64,000 nucleotides of DNA from JBAXZR01 sp041670165. Its GTDB lineage: Bacteria; Bacillota; Clostridia; Christensenellales; UBA1242. Shown one piece after another: positions 1 to 8,802 of this stretch. The notes below the pieces were generated by a model that searched no databases, was not told the DNA's origin, and saw only the letters and a program-made list of their open reading frames with translations. The stretch lies in assembly GCA_041670165.1 (NCBI GenBank), contig JBAXZR010000003.1, forward strand, positions 26,192 through 90,191, written 5' to 3'. A program made the position numbers and the translations under genes. Position 1 is the first letter of the stretch. Each line of letters begins with the position of its first letter.

Positions 1-1479
1 GACAGAGCCAAATTTGCTTCAAGACTTTTTATGCTTTCATTTCTCTCTAGTGCTTGTATTCTTGTTACAAATGCACTTTTTAGTGCTTATAAAGAAAATC
101 AATATTTTTCTTATATTGGCATAATTTTCTATTTTTATTTTACAATTGTTTTTACAAAAAAAATGTATGAAGCTCCAAAAAAAGTTCCACTTAAGCAAAC
201 TCGTAGAATGAGTAGACTTTGTGTAATGCTTTTTTTAGCAATCAGTGTTATTTCTTTTTACTTAATTGCATTTTCAAGCATAATTTTGCCATTATACAAG
301 TTTGGTAGCATTTGTTTAACTCCGCTTTTATTAATTATTCTTGTTCCGATTGTACATTTAATCATGGTACCGTTTGAAAACCTTAATCATGCTAGATATA
401 TATGCAAAGCAAAAAATAAATTAAAGAAACTACCAAATTTAATCAAAATTGGAATCACAGGAAGCTATGGTAAAACTAGTTGTAAAAACATTTTAAATGT
501 CATACTTTCTCAAAAATATCAGGTTTGTATAAGCCCACATAGTTTCAACACTCCAATGGGTCTTACAAAAGTTGTCCTTGACTATCTTAAACCCAATCAT
601 GAAGTTCTTATTGCAGAAATGGGTGCAAGACAAAGGGGAGAAATTGCAACTCTATGTAAATTAATCAATCCACAGCATGGAATTTTAACTTCAGTTGGTA
701 CTCAACATTTATTGTCTTTTGGAAGCGAAGAAAACATTGCACAAGGCAAGTTTGAATTAATTGAGTCTTTGCCAAATCAAGGAAAGGCAGTTTTCAACAT
801 GGACAATGAAAAATCAATGCCATTATTTGAAAAATGCACCAATCAAAAATTTTTAGTTAGTCTTGAAAATCCTAAAGCAAACTGTTATGCAAAAAATGTT
901 ATTGTGAACAATGAGGGTAGCAATTTTACTTTGGTTATTGGTGAAGAAGAAAAGCAATGCAAAACTTCCTTACTTGGAAAGCACAATCTTTTAAACATTT
1001 TGCTTTGTTCTTGTTTTGCTAGACAACTTGGTTTAGAAATGGAACAAATTGCGAATGCAATTTCTCTTCTAAAGCCAGTTGCACATAGACTCGAATTGAT
1101 TAAACAAAATGAATTAATTATTTTAGATGATTCATATAATGCAAGCGTTGAAGGAGTCAAGGCAGCACTTGAAGTTTTAAATAGTTTTGATTCTAAAAAT
1201 AAAATTGTTGTAACTCCTGGGCTTATTGAACTTGGAATTCTTGAAGAAATTGAAAATGAAAATTTTGGTAAGCAAATAGCTAAGGTTGCTTCAAAAGTTA
1301 TTGTTGTAAACAAAACTAATTTATCTTCAATTAAAAAAGGATTAATTTCAGCTGAATTTGATGAAAATAATATTTTCGAAGCAGAAACACTAGATCATGC
1401 ACAAATCATTTTATCAAGCATTGCTGAGCCAAAGAGTGTAATTCTTTTTGAGAATGATTTGCCAGATAATTACATATAA
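1..1479 (+). CDS. murF: MurF-like Mur ligase with N-terminal membrane domain, 5' partial
   Basis: UDP-MurNAc-tripeptide--D-Ala-D-Ala ligase family. It adds the D-Ala-D-Ala dipeptide to the cytoplasmic peptidoglycan precursor. The frame is open from base 1 and no ribosome binding site precedes the first ATG at 31, so the gene begins upstream of the window. Numbered from that ATG, about four membrane segments lie at 4-20, 26-42, 62-86 and 92-113. The Mur ligase core follows: P-loop GITGSYGKTS at 141-150, then the motifs HRLE, DDSYNAS and TPGLIELG that mark MurF. Ordinary MurF is soluble and about 450 aa, so the membrane part is an addition. It sits far from the other mur genes at 39-45 kb. Family is confident; exact substrate is inferred. 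Confidence 0.85.
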   Translation, partial: DRAKFASRLFMLSFLSSACILVTNALFSAYKENQYFSYIGIIFYFYFTIVFTKKMYEAPKKVPLKQTRRMSRLCVMLFLAISVISFYLIAFSSIILPLYKFGSICLTPLLLIILVPIVHLIMVPFENLNHARYICKAKNKLKKLPNLIKIGITGSYGKTSCKNILNVILSQKYQVCISPHSFNTPMGLTKVVLDYLKPNHEVLIAEMGARQRGEIATLCKLINPQHGILTSVGTQHLLSFGSEENIAQGKFELIESLPNQGKAVFNMDNEKSMPLFEKCTNQKFLVSLENPKANCYAKNVIVNNEGSNFTLVIGEEEKQCKTSLLGKHNLLNILLCSCFARQLGLEMEQIANAISLLKPVAHRLELIKQNELIILDDSYNASVEGVKAALEVLNSFDSKNKIVVTPGLIELGILEEIENENFGKQIAKVASKVIVVNKTNLSSIKKGLISAEFDENNIFEAETLDHAQIILSSIAEPKSVILFENDLPDNYI

Positions 1480-1599
1480 ATTTTGTTTGGTCTTTATAAG
1501 TTTTATGATTAAATTTTGTAGTATAAAATTATTAAACTATTTTCAAGCTAGAAAACGGGTGATTTTTATAAAAAATATTGTAAAAAAATCAATTATTTG

Positions 1600-1628
1600 T
1601 TGCATAGAAAAATAAATAATGTTATAGT
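1600..1628 (+). promoter_or_regulatory. Promoter of nfeD-floT
   Basis: TTGCAT at 1600-1605, a 17-base spacer, then TATAGT at 1623-1628. The predicted transcript begins near 1635. An in-frame ATG at 1629 would lie upstream of that, which supports the start at 1650. Confidence 0.6.
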
Positions 1629-1649
1629 ATGAAAAATCTAGGAGGGCAC

Positions 1650-2231
1650 ATGGAAGTTTGGTGGATTGCCTTGTCAACTTATGCAAAAGCTTGTTTTATT
1701 ATTGCATGTTCAGGCACACTTTTGATGCTTTTGCAATTAATTTTGTTGTTAGTTGGTTGGGGACATGATGGCGATGCAGATTTGAATGTTGATGACGGAG
1801 TTGGTTCTTCAATTGTTGATATTGGAGGTTTAAAAGTCTTTACAATCAGGGGAGCTATTGTCTTTCTTGCTGTTGGTGGTTGGGTTGCATTTGTTGCAAA
1901 AGATTTGCCAATTTGGGCATCAATTTTGCTTGGTTTAGTTATGGGAGCAGCTTCAGCAGTTTTGCTTGCTTATGCATTTAAAATTGTTAACAAACTTCAA
2001 GATGAAGGAAATGTTAAAGCTGAATTTGCTGTTGGAAAAAAAGCAACTGTATATTTAACAGTTCCTGCTGCAAACAAAGGTTCTGGAAAAATTAACTTAA
2101 TTGTTCAAGAAAGATTGGTTGAATTTACAGCTGTTACAGAAAGTAAAACTCCATTCAAAACTGGTGAAGTGGTTCTGGTTTCAGGTTTAAATGCTTCTGG
2201 TGAATTAATTGTTGAAAAAATTAAAGAATGA
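1650..2231 (+). CDS. NfeD-family membrane protein
   Basis: 193-aa membrane protein of the NfeD family, the usual partner of flotillins in membrane microdomains (B. subtilis YuaF type). Three hydrophobic segments are visible, at about 11-37, 66-83 and 88-110. A beta-rich C-terminal domain of about 70 residues follows, matching the soluble OB-fold of NfeD. The start was set at 1650 because AGGAGG lies at 1640-1645; an upstream ATG at 1629 has no ribosome binding site and falls in the promoter. It ends in TGA 25 bases before floT, so the two form an operon. There is no N-terminal ClpP-like protease domain, so it is the short form. Confidence 0.85.
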   Translation: MEVWWIALSTYAKACFIIACSGTLLMLLQLILLLVGWGHDGDADLNVDDGVGSSIVDIGGLKVFTIRGAIVFLAVGGWVAFVAKDLPIWASILLGLVMGAASAVLLAYAFKIVNKLQDEGNVKAEFAVGKKATVYLTVPAANKGSGKINLIVQERLVEFTAVTESKTPFKTGEVVLVSGLNASGELIVEKIKE

Positions 2232-2256
2232 AAATTAGAAAATTTAAGGAGAAAAT

Positions 2257-3657
2257 ATGGAAGGTATAATTGGATTAATATTCACACTCGTTATTATTAC
2301 AATAACAATTTTGGCACTTATTGCCTCAAGATACAAAAAATGTCCATCAGATAAAATTATGGTTATCTATGGTAAAGTTGGAAAGAACAGTGATGGAACA
2401 AGCAGATCTGCTCGTTGCATTCATGGTGGTGCAGCCTTTATATGGCCTATTTTTCAGGCTTGTTATTTTCTCGACTTAACACCCATTTCAATCAGTGTTG
2501 ACTTAACAAATGCCCTTAGCCGTCAAAATATTCGTATTGATGTCCCTAGCCGTTTTACTGTTGGTGTTTCAACAGAAGCTGGAATTATGCAAAACGCAGC
2601 TGAAAGGCTACTAGGTTTACAACTTCAGGACATTTCTGATCTTGCAAAAGATATTATTTTTGGACAGCTTCGTCTTGTTATTGCAACAATGGATATTGAA
2701 GAAATTAACACAGATCGGGATAAATTTTTGGAAGCAGTTTCAAGAAATGTTGAAGGTGAACTTAAAAAAATTGGACTTAGACTAATAAATGTTAACATCA
2801 CTGATATCAGTGATGAATCAGGTTACATCGTTGCTCTCGGTAGAGAAGCTGCTGCAAAAGCAATTAACGATGCAAAAAGAACTGTTGCTGAAAAAAATCG
2901 TGATGGTTCAGTTGGTGAAGCTAATGCACAAAGAGATCAAAGAGTTCAAGTTGCAAGTGCAAACGCAACTGCAATTGAAGGCGAAAACAATTCCATTGCT
3001 CTTGTGTCGCAATCAAATGCAAAAAGGCGTGAAATTGAAGCTGATTCTTTAAGAATTGCAATTTCAGCAGAAAAAATTGCTGAAGCAAATTCAAAAAAAG
3101 AAGCATATTTAGCAGAAAAGCTAGCAGAAGAAGTTAGAGCAACAAGAGAAAAAGCAACTCTTGAAGCAGATGTTCTGGTTCAAATTGAAGTTGAAAAAAG
3201 AAGATTGGAACTTGAAGCAGAAGCTTATGCCGAAAAAATTAGAATTCAAGCAAAAGGTGAAGCTGATGCAATTCTTCTTAAACGAGAAGCAGAGGCAAAA
3301 GGTTTCTCTGAAATTCTTTCAAAGCAGGCTGAAGGTTTCTCAAAAATTGTTCAATCTGTAAATGGAAATGTTAATGATGCAGTTAAAATTATGATTTCTG
3401 ATAAACTTCCTGAACTTGTTAAACTTCAAGTTGAAGCAATTAAAAATATCAAAATTGACAAAGTTACTGTTTGGGATAATATGAACGGGAAAGATGGTTC
3501 AAGCACAACTTCAAACTTTGTAAGCAGCATGTTAAAAGCTGTTCCCCCTCTTAATGAAGTGTTTAAAATGAGTGGTATGGAACTTCCTGAATATCTTGGA
3601 AAAGTTGAAAGTACAAAACAAGAAGCAAAAGACCAATCTAAAAAAGAAACCAAATAA
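2257..3657 (+). CDS. floT: Flotillin-like SPFH/band 7 protein
   Basis: 466-aa flotillin, a membrane scaffold that organises lipid domains and affects signalling, division and protease activity. There is one N-terminal membrane segment (about 3-23), then the SPFH/band 7 domain (about 30-200). A long heptad-rich helical region full of Ala, Glu and Lys follows (about 200-370), and then a variable C-terminal tail. The order NfeD then flotillin matches the yuaF-yuaG (floT) operon of B. subtilis, and the length is close to FloT (about 509 aa) rather than the shorter FloA. AAGGAG precedes the ATG. A hairpin with a T-run after the stop ends the operon. Confidence 0.85.
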   Translation: MEGIIGLIFTLVIITITILALIASRYKKCPSDKIMVIYGKVGKNSDGTSRSARCIHGGAAFIWPIFQACYFLDLTPISISVDLTNALSRQNIRIDVPSRFTVGVSTEAGIMQNAAERLLGLQLQDISDLAKDIIFGQLRLVIATMDIEEINTDRDKFLEAVSRNVEGELKKIGLRLINVNITDISDESGYIVALGREAAAKAINDAKRTVAEKNRDGSVGEANAQRDQRVQVASANATAIEGENNSIALVSQSNAKRREIEADSLRIAISAEKIAEANSKKEAYLAEKLAEEVRATREKATLEADVLVQIEVEKRRLELEAEAYAEKIRIQAKGEADAILLKREAEAKGFSEILSKQAEGFSKIVQSVNGNVNDAVKIMISDKLPELVKLQVEAIKNIKIDKVTVWDNMNGKDGSSTTSNFVSSMLKAVPPLNEVFKMSGMELPEYLGKVESTKQEAKDQSKKETK

Positions 3658-3662
3658 TTTTT

Positions 3663-3698
3663 AGAAGTGATTACAAAACATGTAATTACTTCTTTTTT
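3663..3698 (+). terminator. Rho-independent terminator after floT
   Basis: A 13-bp stem (3663-3675 with 3681-3693, one G-T pair) encloses the loop AAACA and is followed by a T-run to 3698. Confidence 0.7.
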
Positions 3699-3814
3699 AA
3701 TAAAATTATTATCAAAGTTTTTGCGGTTAAAAGAACTTAATCACAAGAATGGTAATGGTTTTATATATATTATTATACAATTAATTTTTCAACAAACTCA
3801 AAAGTCTTATTGTT

Positions 3815-3843
3815 TTGCAAATAAAAACTATATATGGTACAAT
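3815..3843 (+). promoter_or_regulatory. Promoter of rdgB
   Basis: TTGCAA at 3815-3820, 17-base spacer, TACAAT at 3838-3843. It lies 22 bases before the chosen ATG at 3866. Confidence 0.55.
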
Positions 3844-3865
3844 TATGTTACATAAGGAAAAAAAT

Positions 3866-4453
3866 ATGATTGTTGCAACAAATAATGCTGGAAAAGTGAA
3901 CGAATTAAAACAAATATTCTGTGATTACAATCTTGTTTCACTAAAAGATTTAAATGTTGACATTGATGTTGAAGAAAATCAAAATTCTTTTTTTGGAAAC
4001 GCTTTTAAAAAGGCGAAAGAAATTTCGTTAAAACTCAATCAGCCGACTCTTGCTGATGACAGTGGAATTTGTATTGATGCTTTTGATGGTTGGCCTGGTG
4101 TTTACACTGCAAGATTTTTGGGTGAAAGGGTTTTGCCAAGACAAAGAAATGACTATATTCTTGATAGAATGAAAGGATTTTCAAAAGAGCAAAGAAAAGC
4201 GAAAATAATTTGTGTTTTAGTATGTTATTTACCCGACGGAAGATTTGAGTTTGGAGAAGGAATTATTAATGGTTATATTTCTGAAAAAATCAAAGGTGAT
4301 AATGGCTTTGGGTTTGATGAAATATTTGAGCTTGAAGATGGAAGAAATTTGGCAGAGTTAACAAAAGAAGAGAAAAATACACTTTCAGCAAGATATTTTG
4401 CTGCAGTAAATCTAAAAAATAAATTGGATAAAATTGTTGAAATTGAAAAATAG
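3866..4453 (+). CDS. rdgB: dITP/XTP pyrophosphatase (RdgB/HAM1 family)
   Basis: 195-aa house-cleaning nucleotidase that hydrolyses non-canonical purine triphosphates (ITP, dITP, XTP) to monophosphates and so keeps them out of DNA and RNA. The N-terminal VATNNAGKVNEL segment is the family's substrate-loop signature. LADDSGICIDA and PGVYTARF follow, supplying the conserved acidic metal site. The start was placed at 3866, where AAGGA stands 6-7 bases upstream. A longer frame reaches back to 3815 but would begin inside the promoter. Length is typical. It is transcribed alone. Confidence 0.92.
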   Translation: MIVATNNAGKVNELKQIFCDYNLVSLKDLNVDIDVEENQNSFFGNAFKKAKEISLKLNQPTLADDSGICIDAFDGWPGVYTARFLGERVLPRQRNDYILDRMKGFSKEQRKAKIICVLVCYLPDGRFEFGEGIINGYISEKIKGDNGFGFDEIFELEDGRNLAELTKEEKNTLSARYFAAVNLKNKLDKIVEIEK

Positions 4454-4790
4454 TACATTTGTGTATAGAAAATCAAAATTAAAAAAATTACCAATTTATA
4501 ATTAATTTAAAAAAAATATATCTATAAAAGATTTAAGAAACTATTTAAAATAACAATATTTTTAAATGATAAGCTTGAATATAATATAAACATTTAAACA
4601 TATCAAATTAAATTTGTTTAGAGCGGAATTTGTTTTGTTCAATTATTATTTTTATTTTTCTAATTATTATGTTCTAATTTTTATTGCGTTGGCTAATTAA
4701 TTTTGAAATTTTAAGTAAAATCATGTTTCACTTGCCATTTTTGGGGGCTTGTGATAATATTTTTAAGAAAAATTAGTATAAAGGATAGTT
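4454..4790. other. AT-rich intergenic region before proS
   Basis: 337 bases with no convincing gene. I looked for a T-box leader, since an aminoacyl-tRNA synthetase follows, and saw neither a specifier-type stem nor a terminator/antiterminator pair. Only the AAGGA at 4781-4785 that serves proS is recognisable. Confidence 0.5.
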
Positions 4791-6224
4791 ATGGAAAAAA
4801 ATAAAGTAGTTTCACAAATAGCAGACATAAATACAGATTTTACTCAATGGTACACAGATGTTGTTTTAAAAACAAATCTTGCTGATTATGGTCCAGCAAA
4901 GGGAACAATGGTTATTCGCGAGTACGGCTATGAACTTTGGGAAAATTTTAAAAATGAACTTGATAGAAGAATTAAAAAAGAAGGACATAAAAATGTTTAC
5001 TTTCCAATTTTTATTCCACTAAGCTTTTTTACAAGAGAAGCAGAACATGTTGAAGGGTTTGCCCCTGAACTTGCCACAGTTACTCAAGTTGGAAAAGAAA
5101 TTTTGGCAGAGCCTCTTGTTGTTCGTCCAACAAGCGAAACAGTTATTTGCGATGCTTTTGCTAGATGGGTTTCTTCTTTCCGTGATTTGCCAGTTCTTAT
5201 CAATCAATGGGCAAATGTTGTGAGAATGGAAAAAACCACAAGACCATTTCTTAGAACAACAGAATTTTTATGGCAAGAGGGACACACGCTTCATGCAACA
5301 AGAGAAGAAGCAGAGGCTCATACAATTAAAATGCTAAATATGTATGTTGATTTTGCAAAAGATTTTCTTGCAATTCCATTCTATTATGGAAAAAAGAGCG
5401 AGAAAGAAAAATTTGCGGGTGCTGTTTACACATACACTGTTGAAGGTGTTATGAATGATGGAAAAAGCTTACAATGTGGCACAAGCCATTATCTTGGTGA
5501 AAATTTTGCAAAAGTTTTCAATATAAACTTTCAAGATAAAGATGAAATCGTTAAACACCCTCATCAAACTTCTTGGGGTATGTCTACAAGAATGATTGGC
5601 GCAATTATAATGGTTCATGGAGATGAAAGAGGACTCAGACTTCCGCCAAAAGTTGCTCCAATACAAGTTGTTATTGTTCCAATTGCCAGCCATAAAGGTG
5701 GAGTGATTGAAAAATGCGATGAAATTAAAAACATTTTGGAAACCAAAGGAATTAAAGTTTTTGTTGATAAATCAGATAATCAAACTGGTTGGAAATTTAA
5801 TGAGTGGGAACTTAAAGGTGTTCCAATTAGACTTGAAATTGGACCAAAAGATATTGAAGCAGGAAACGCAGTTTTGTTTAGAAGAGATTTAAACACAAAA
5901 AGCCCAGTTTCTCTTAATAACATTGAAACAACTGTTGCTGAAACACTTGAAAGTATTCATTGCAATCTTTATCAGCAAGCCAAGCAAAAAATGGCTGATA
6001 AAACAAAAAGTGTAAAAAATATGGAAGAGCTTAATCAAGCCATTGAAACAGGAAATTTTGCATTTGCTCCATGGTGCGGTTCAAGAGAATGTGAAGATAA
6101 AATTAAGGAAATTTCAGGAGCATCTAGCAGATGCACACCTGATTCACAAACTGATTCAATTAAAAAATGTGTTTATTGTGGTAAAGAATGTAAACACGAA
6201 ACTTATTTTGCAAAAAACTATTAA
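4791..6224 (+). CDS. proS: Prolyl-tRNA synthetase, short (archaeal/eukaryotic-like) type
   Basis: 477-aa class II synthetase that charges tRNA-Pro with proline. Motif 2 is seen around RMEKTTRPFLRTTEF and the catalytic core continues through the WGMSTR region. An anticodon-binding domain follows (about 285-380). The C-terminal zinc-type extension has four cysteines in CGSRECEDK and CVYCGKEC and ends in Tyr, as in the type without the inserted editing domain. The usual long bacterial ProS is about 570 aa with an editing insertion; this one lacks it. AAGGA precedes the ATG. A bidirectional terminator follows. Confidence 0.93.
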   Translation: MEKNKVVSQIADINTDFTQWYTDVVLKTNLADYGPAKGTMVIREYGYELWENFKNELDRRIKKEGHKNVYFPIFIPLSFFTREAEHVEGFAPELATVTQVGKEILAEPLVVRPTSETVICDAFARWVSSFRDLPVLINQWANVVRMEKTTRPFLRTTEFLWQEGHTLHATREEAEAHTIKMLNMYVDFAKDFLAIPFYYGKKSEKEKFAGAVYTYTVEGVMNDGKSLQCGTSHYLGENFAKVFNINFQDKDEIVKHPHQTSWGMSTRMIGAIIMVHGDERGLRLPPKVAPIQVVIVPIASHKGGVIEKCDEIKNILETKGIKVFVDKSDNQTGWKFNEWELKGVPIRLEIGPKDIEAGNAVLFRRDLNTKSPVSLNNIETTVAETLESIHCNLYQQAKQKMADKTKSVKNMEELNQAIETGNFAFAPWCGSRECEDKIKEISGASSRCTPDSQTDSIKKCVYCGKECKHETYFAKNY

Positions 6225-6234
6225 TATTTAAAAA

Positions 6235-6258
6235 ATCCACCATAATTGGTGGATTTTT
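6235..6258. terminator. Bidirectional terminator between proS and the YjzC-like gene
   Basis: ATCCACC at 6235-6241 pairs with GGTGGAT at 6248-6254 around a 6-base loop. There is an A-run on the left and a T-run on the right, so it can stop transcription from both sides. Confidence 0.75.
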
Positions 6259-6277
6259 TGAAATTTGAGTTAATAAT

Positions 6278-6424
6278 TTACATTTCAAAGTGTTCTTTGT
6301 CAGTTTGTGTTGGTGGAAGAGTTTGTCCTTTTTGAATATCTACTTTCCCTTTCACTTTACCGCTTTGATCAACAACATTATAACTGCCAGTTTTTGGAGC
6401 AGTTTCGCCTGATTTGTATTTCAT
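6278..6424 (-). CDS. YjzC-like small protein (48 aa)
   Basis: A 48-aa minus-strand gene. It starts MKYKSGETAPKTGSY, has a central KGKVDIQKGQTLPP and ends in HFEM. The pattern of an initial charged residue, SGE.AP..G.Y and a late KGQTLPPT resembles the YjzC-like family of short Bacillota proteins, whose function is unknown. A perfect AAGGAGG (minus-strand complement of 6430-6436) sits 5 bases before the ATG, which is the main evidence that this short frame is translated. It converges on proS and shares its terminator. Confidence 0.7.
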   Translation of the reverse strand: MKYKSGETAPKTGSYNVVDQSGKVKGKVDIQKGQTLPPTQTDKEHFEM

Positions 6425-6509
6425 AATTCCCTCCTTTCTAGAATATTATGTGTAATAATGCGACATAATATACTAAATTTTGACAAATATAATATGTGTA
6501 AATTATCGT

Positions 6510-6538
6510 TTGCTAAATTGAATAAATTGTGTTAAATT
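6510..6538 (+). promoter_or_regulatory. Putative promoter of the HtrA-like gene
   Basis: TTGCTA at 6510-6515, 17-base spacer, TAAATT at 6533-6538. The match to the -10 consensus is only fair. Confidence 0.4.
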
Positions 6539-6587
6539 ACTAAAGAATAGAGTAGTAATTAAAACAAATTTTATATAGGAGTGTTAA

Positions 6588-7694
6588 ATGAAAAATAAAT
6601 TTTTTGCATTATGCATGTTGTTAATTGTTGCTTGTGGCTTTGCGGCTTGTGATTTTGGAGGAAATTATACCTCACAAAATAGTCCTAATGGCTCTCTTGT
6701 TTATGCAGATGCCATTGAAATTGTTGAAGGCGACACTTTGTCTGATGTTGTTGACAAAATTTTGCCTGCGTGCGTTTCTATAACATTGTCCAATGACAAT
6801 GAAGTTTATCTTGGAAGTGGTATTGCTGTTGCACCTGGTGGAATTATTGCAACAAATTATCATGTAATAAGCAATCTTGTTCCGCCAACAGATTTTTCAC
6901 TAAAAGTATATCAAAATGGAGATATGACAGTTGGTCAAGATGCAACACTTTTATGGTGGAGCAGTTCAACTGACACAGCTCTTATAAAATTGAATAATGG
7001 TGATATGCCATTTGCTTCAATGTCTGATAGAACAGTTTACTATACTGAAGGCAATAAGTTGAGAGTATTGGAAGATGTTGTCACAATTGGTACACCTCTT
7101 GAACTCTCTCTTCAAAACACTGCAACCAAAGGAGTTGTGAGCCATTTGGATAGACTCGCAGTTGCTGATGGTCGTTTGTATGAAGATCTTATTCAACATG
7201 ACAGTTCAATAAGCCCTGGGAATAGTGGTGGTGCTCTTATTGATAGTCGTGGAAATGTTATTGGATTAAATACATTGGGCAGAACTGATACTGATGCTAG
7301 CGGACTTTTCTATGCCGTTCCAATCACACCTATCATTAGTGTTTTACCAAATGTTATTTCAGCTGTTAACGCAGGAACAACATATCTCACTCCTACACTT
7401 GGTGTTGTTGGTTCTGACAAAAATATGAATTCAAGTGAATATTCTGAAGATGGATTTTACATTTCTCAAGTACTTGATAATGCTTCATTAACTGGAAAGG
7501 TTCAAATTGGCGATGTTATTGTTGCTTTTGAAAAAGATGGTGTTACATATTCAATTACTGATAGAAATGATATTGCCTACACTCTTTATCGTTTTAAAAA
7601 AGGTGATGAACTTAAAGTGATTGTTAAACGAGGAGCTTTAGTAGTAAGCGATGTTGAAATAACATTTAGTATTACTAGTGAGGGAAATAACTAA
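6588..7694 (+). CDS. HtrA/DegP-like trypsin-fold serine protease, lipoprotein
   Basis: 368-aa exported protease, probably for misfolded envelope proteins. A short signal peptide ends in the lipobox GFAAC, making Cys21 the predicted lipidated residue and anchoring the enzyme to the outer membrane face. The catalytic triad is visible: His92 in TNYHV, Asp129 in STDTALIKL, Ser213 in SPGNSGGALID. A PDZ-like domain follows (about 275-365). Standard Gram-positive HtrA has an N-terminal membrane helix rather than a lipobox, which is the unusual feature here. AGGAG precedes the ATG. The next gene starts 18 bases after its stop. Confidence 0.85.
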   Translation: MKNKFFALCMLLIVACGFAACDFGGNYTSQNSPNGSLVYADAIEIVEGDTLSDVVDKILPACVSITLSNDNEVYLGSGIAVAPGGIIATNYHVISNLVPPTDFSLKVYQNGDMTVGQDATLLWWSSSTDTALIKLNNGDMPFASMSDRTVYYTEGNKLRVLEDVVTIGTPLELSLQNTATKGVVSHLDRLAVADGRLYEDLIQHDSSISPGNSGGALIDSRGNVIGLNTLGRTDTDASGLFYAVPITPIISVLPNVISAVNAGTTYLTPTLGVVGSDKNMNSSEYSEDGFYISQVLDNASLTGKVQIGDVIVAFEKDGVTYSITDRNDIAYTLYRFKKGDELKVIVKRGALVVSDVEITFSITSEGNN

Positions 7695-7712
7695 AAATTT
7701 TTAGGAGCACAA

Positions 7713-8717
7713 ATGATAGAACTTGCTGTTGAGATTGGAAACACAAACACAACAATCTTTAAATATGGCTATGGAATTGTTTTGCGTGAACCAACTCTTG
7801 TTGCTGTTGAAGAAAAAGATGGTTTGTTCACCGTTAAAGCATTTGGCGAAGATGCTTTGTTGTTGCAAGGAAAGACTGATGAATCAATAACAATTTTTTC
7901 TCCAGTATCTTTAAACAAAATTATTTCACCTGAATATGCTGAACTATTTTTGAAATACTTATTGAAAAAAGTTTTTAATTTTGAAGAAAGTTCAAAAAAA
8001 ATTAGCATTACCTTTTGTATTCCTGTTTCTTTTGATTCTGAAAACAGAAATATTTTAGAAAAAATTGCAGTTAATCTTAATTGTGCAGATTTTAGATTTG
8101 CTCCTTCTTGTGTTTTGGCAGTTTTAGGAATTAGAAATGATGTCAATGACGCTAGTCCTGTTATGGTTGCAGATTTAGGTGGTGGAAAATGCGACCTTGC
8201 CGTTGTTAGAGGGCTTGAAATTGAAAAAGGCATTTCGATTTTCATGGGTGGGAAAAATTTAGATGATTCAATTATGAAATTTTTAGAAGAACAGTTTTCA
8301 ATTCAAATTGGAACTCTTGTTGCAAAAGAAATTAAAGATGAAATATCAAGTCTTTTTGCTAATAACATTTCTCATATTCAAGTAGTTGGCAAAAGCATTA
8401 CAAATAATGAACCAAAAAAAATCGATTTAACTGCAAATGATATTTTGTCTATAGTTGAAGAATTTTTTGATAAAGTTTCAAATTCAATAGCATTATTTGT
8501 TTCATCTTGTCAAGTTGACACAATTGCTGAAATTTCAAAAAATGGAGTTTATATTATTGGTGGTCTTTCAAACATTTCAAATCTTAAGAACTATTTAATG
8601 AACAAACAAAAAAATCTAGTTTTTATCCCTGAAAACAATGATTCTTTAATTATGGACGGTGCAAAAATTGCTATTAAAAATCCAAAAATTTTAGACAAAA
8701 TTTGTGCATCATTTTAA
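7713..8717 (+). CDS. Divergent MreB/Mbl-like actin homologue
   Basis: 334-aa actin-fold ATPase of the MreB group, which positions the wall-elongation machinery in rod-shaped cells. Visible nucleotide-binding motifs are phosphate 1 (VEIGNTNTTI near the N terminus), REPTLVAV, phosphate 2 (VADLGGGKCDLAVV, about 150-163) and the adenosine motif IIGGLSNI (about 287-294). Length fits MreB (about 335-345). The N terminus is more diverged than ordinary MreB, where IDLGTANT is normal. No mreC or mreD is nearby. It directly follows the HtrA-like gene, behind TAGGAG. MreB versus Mbl cannot be decided. Confidence 0.75.
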   Translation: MIELAVEIGNTNTTIFKYGYGIVLREPTLVAVEEKDGLFTVKAFGEDALLLQGKTDESITIFSPVSLNKIISPEYAELFLKYLLKKVFNFEESSKKISITFCIPVSFDSENRNILEKIAVNLNCADFRFAPSCVLAVLGIRNDVNDASPVMVADLGGGKCDLAVVRGLEIEKGISIFMGGKNLDDSIMKFLEEQFSIQIGTLVAKEIKDEISSLFANNISHIQVVGKSITNNEPKKIDLTANDILSIVEEFFDKVSNSIALFVSSCQVDTIAEISKNGVYIIGGLSNISNLKNYLMNKQKNLVFIPENNDSLIMDGAKIAIKNPKILDKICASF

Positions 8718-8757
8718 CAATCGTACAAATATACATTTTTGCGACAATATTCTTTAA

Positions 8758-8786
8758 AAATATGATTTCCGATCATATTTTTTTTT
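8758..8786 (+). terminator. Weak hairpin with T-run before minD
   Basis: A 9-bp stem (8758-8766 with 8772-8780) with loop TTCCG and a run of T to 8786. Only one G-C pair, so it could be a weak terminator or a protein-binding palindrome just upstream of the minD -10 element. Confidence 0.35.
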
Positions 8787-8802
8787 GATAAAATTTTTAT
8801 AT

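Noticed and set aside
885..1313. 142-codon minus-strand frame opposite murF
   Set aside because: Antisense shadow of a conserved coding frame with no start signal.
4454..4790. Possible T-box leader before proS
   Set aside because: No specifier stem, conserved T-box bulge sequence or terminator pair was found.
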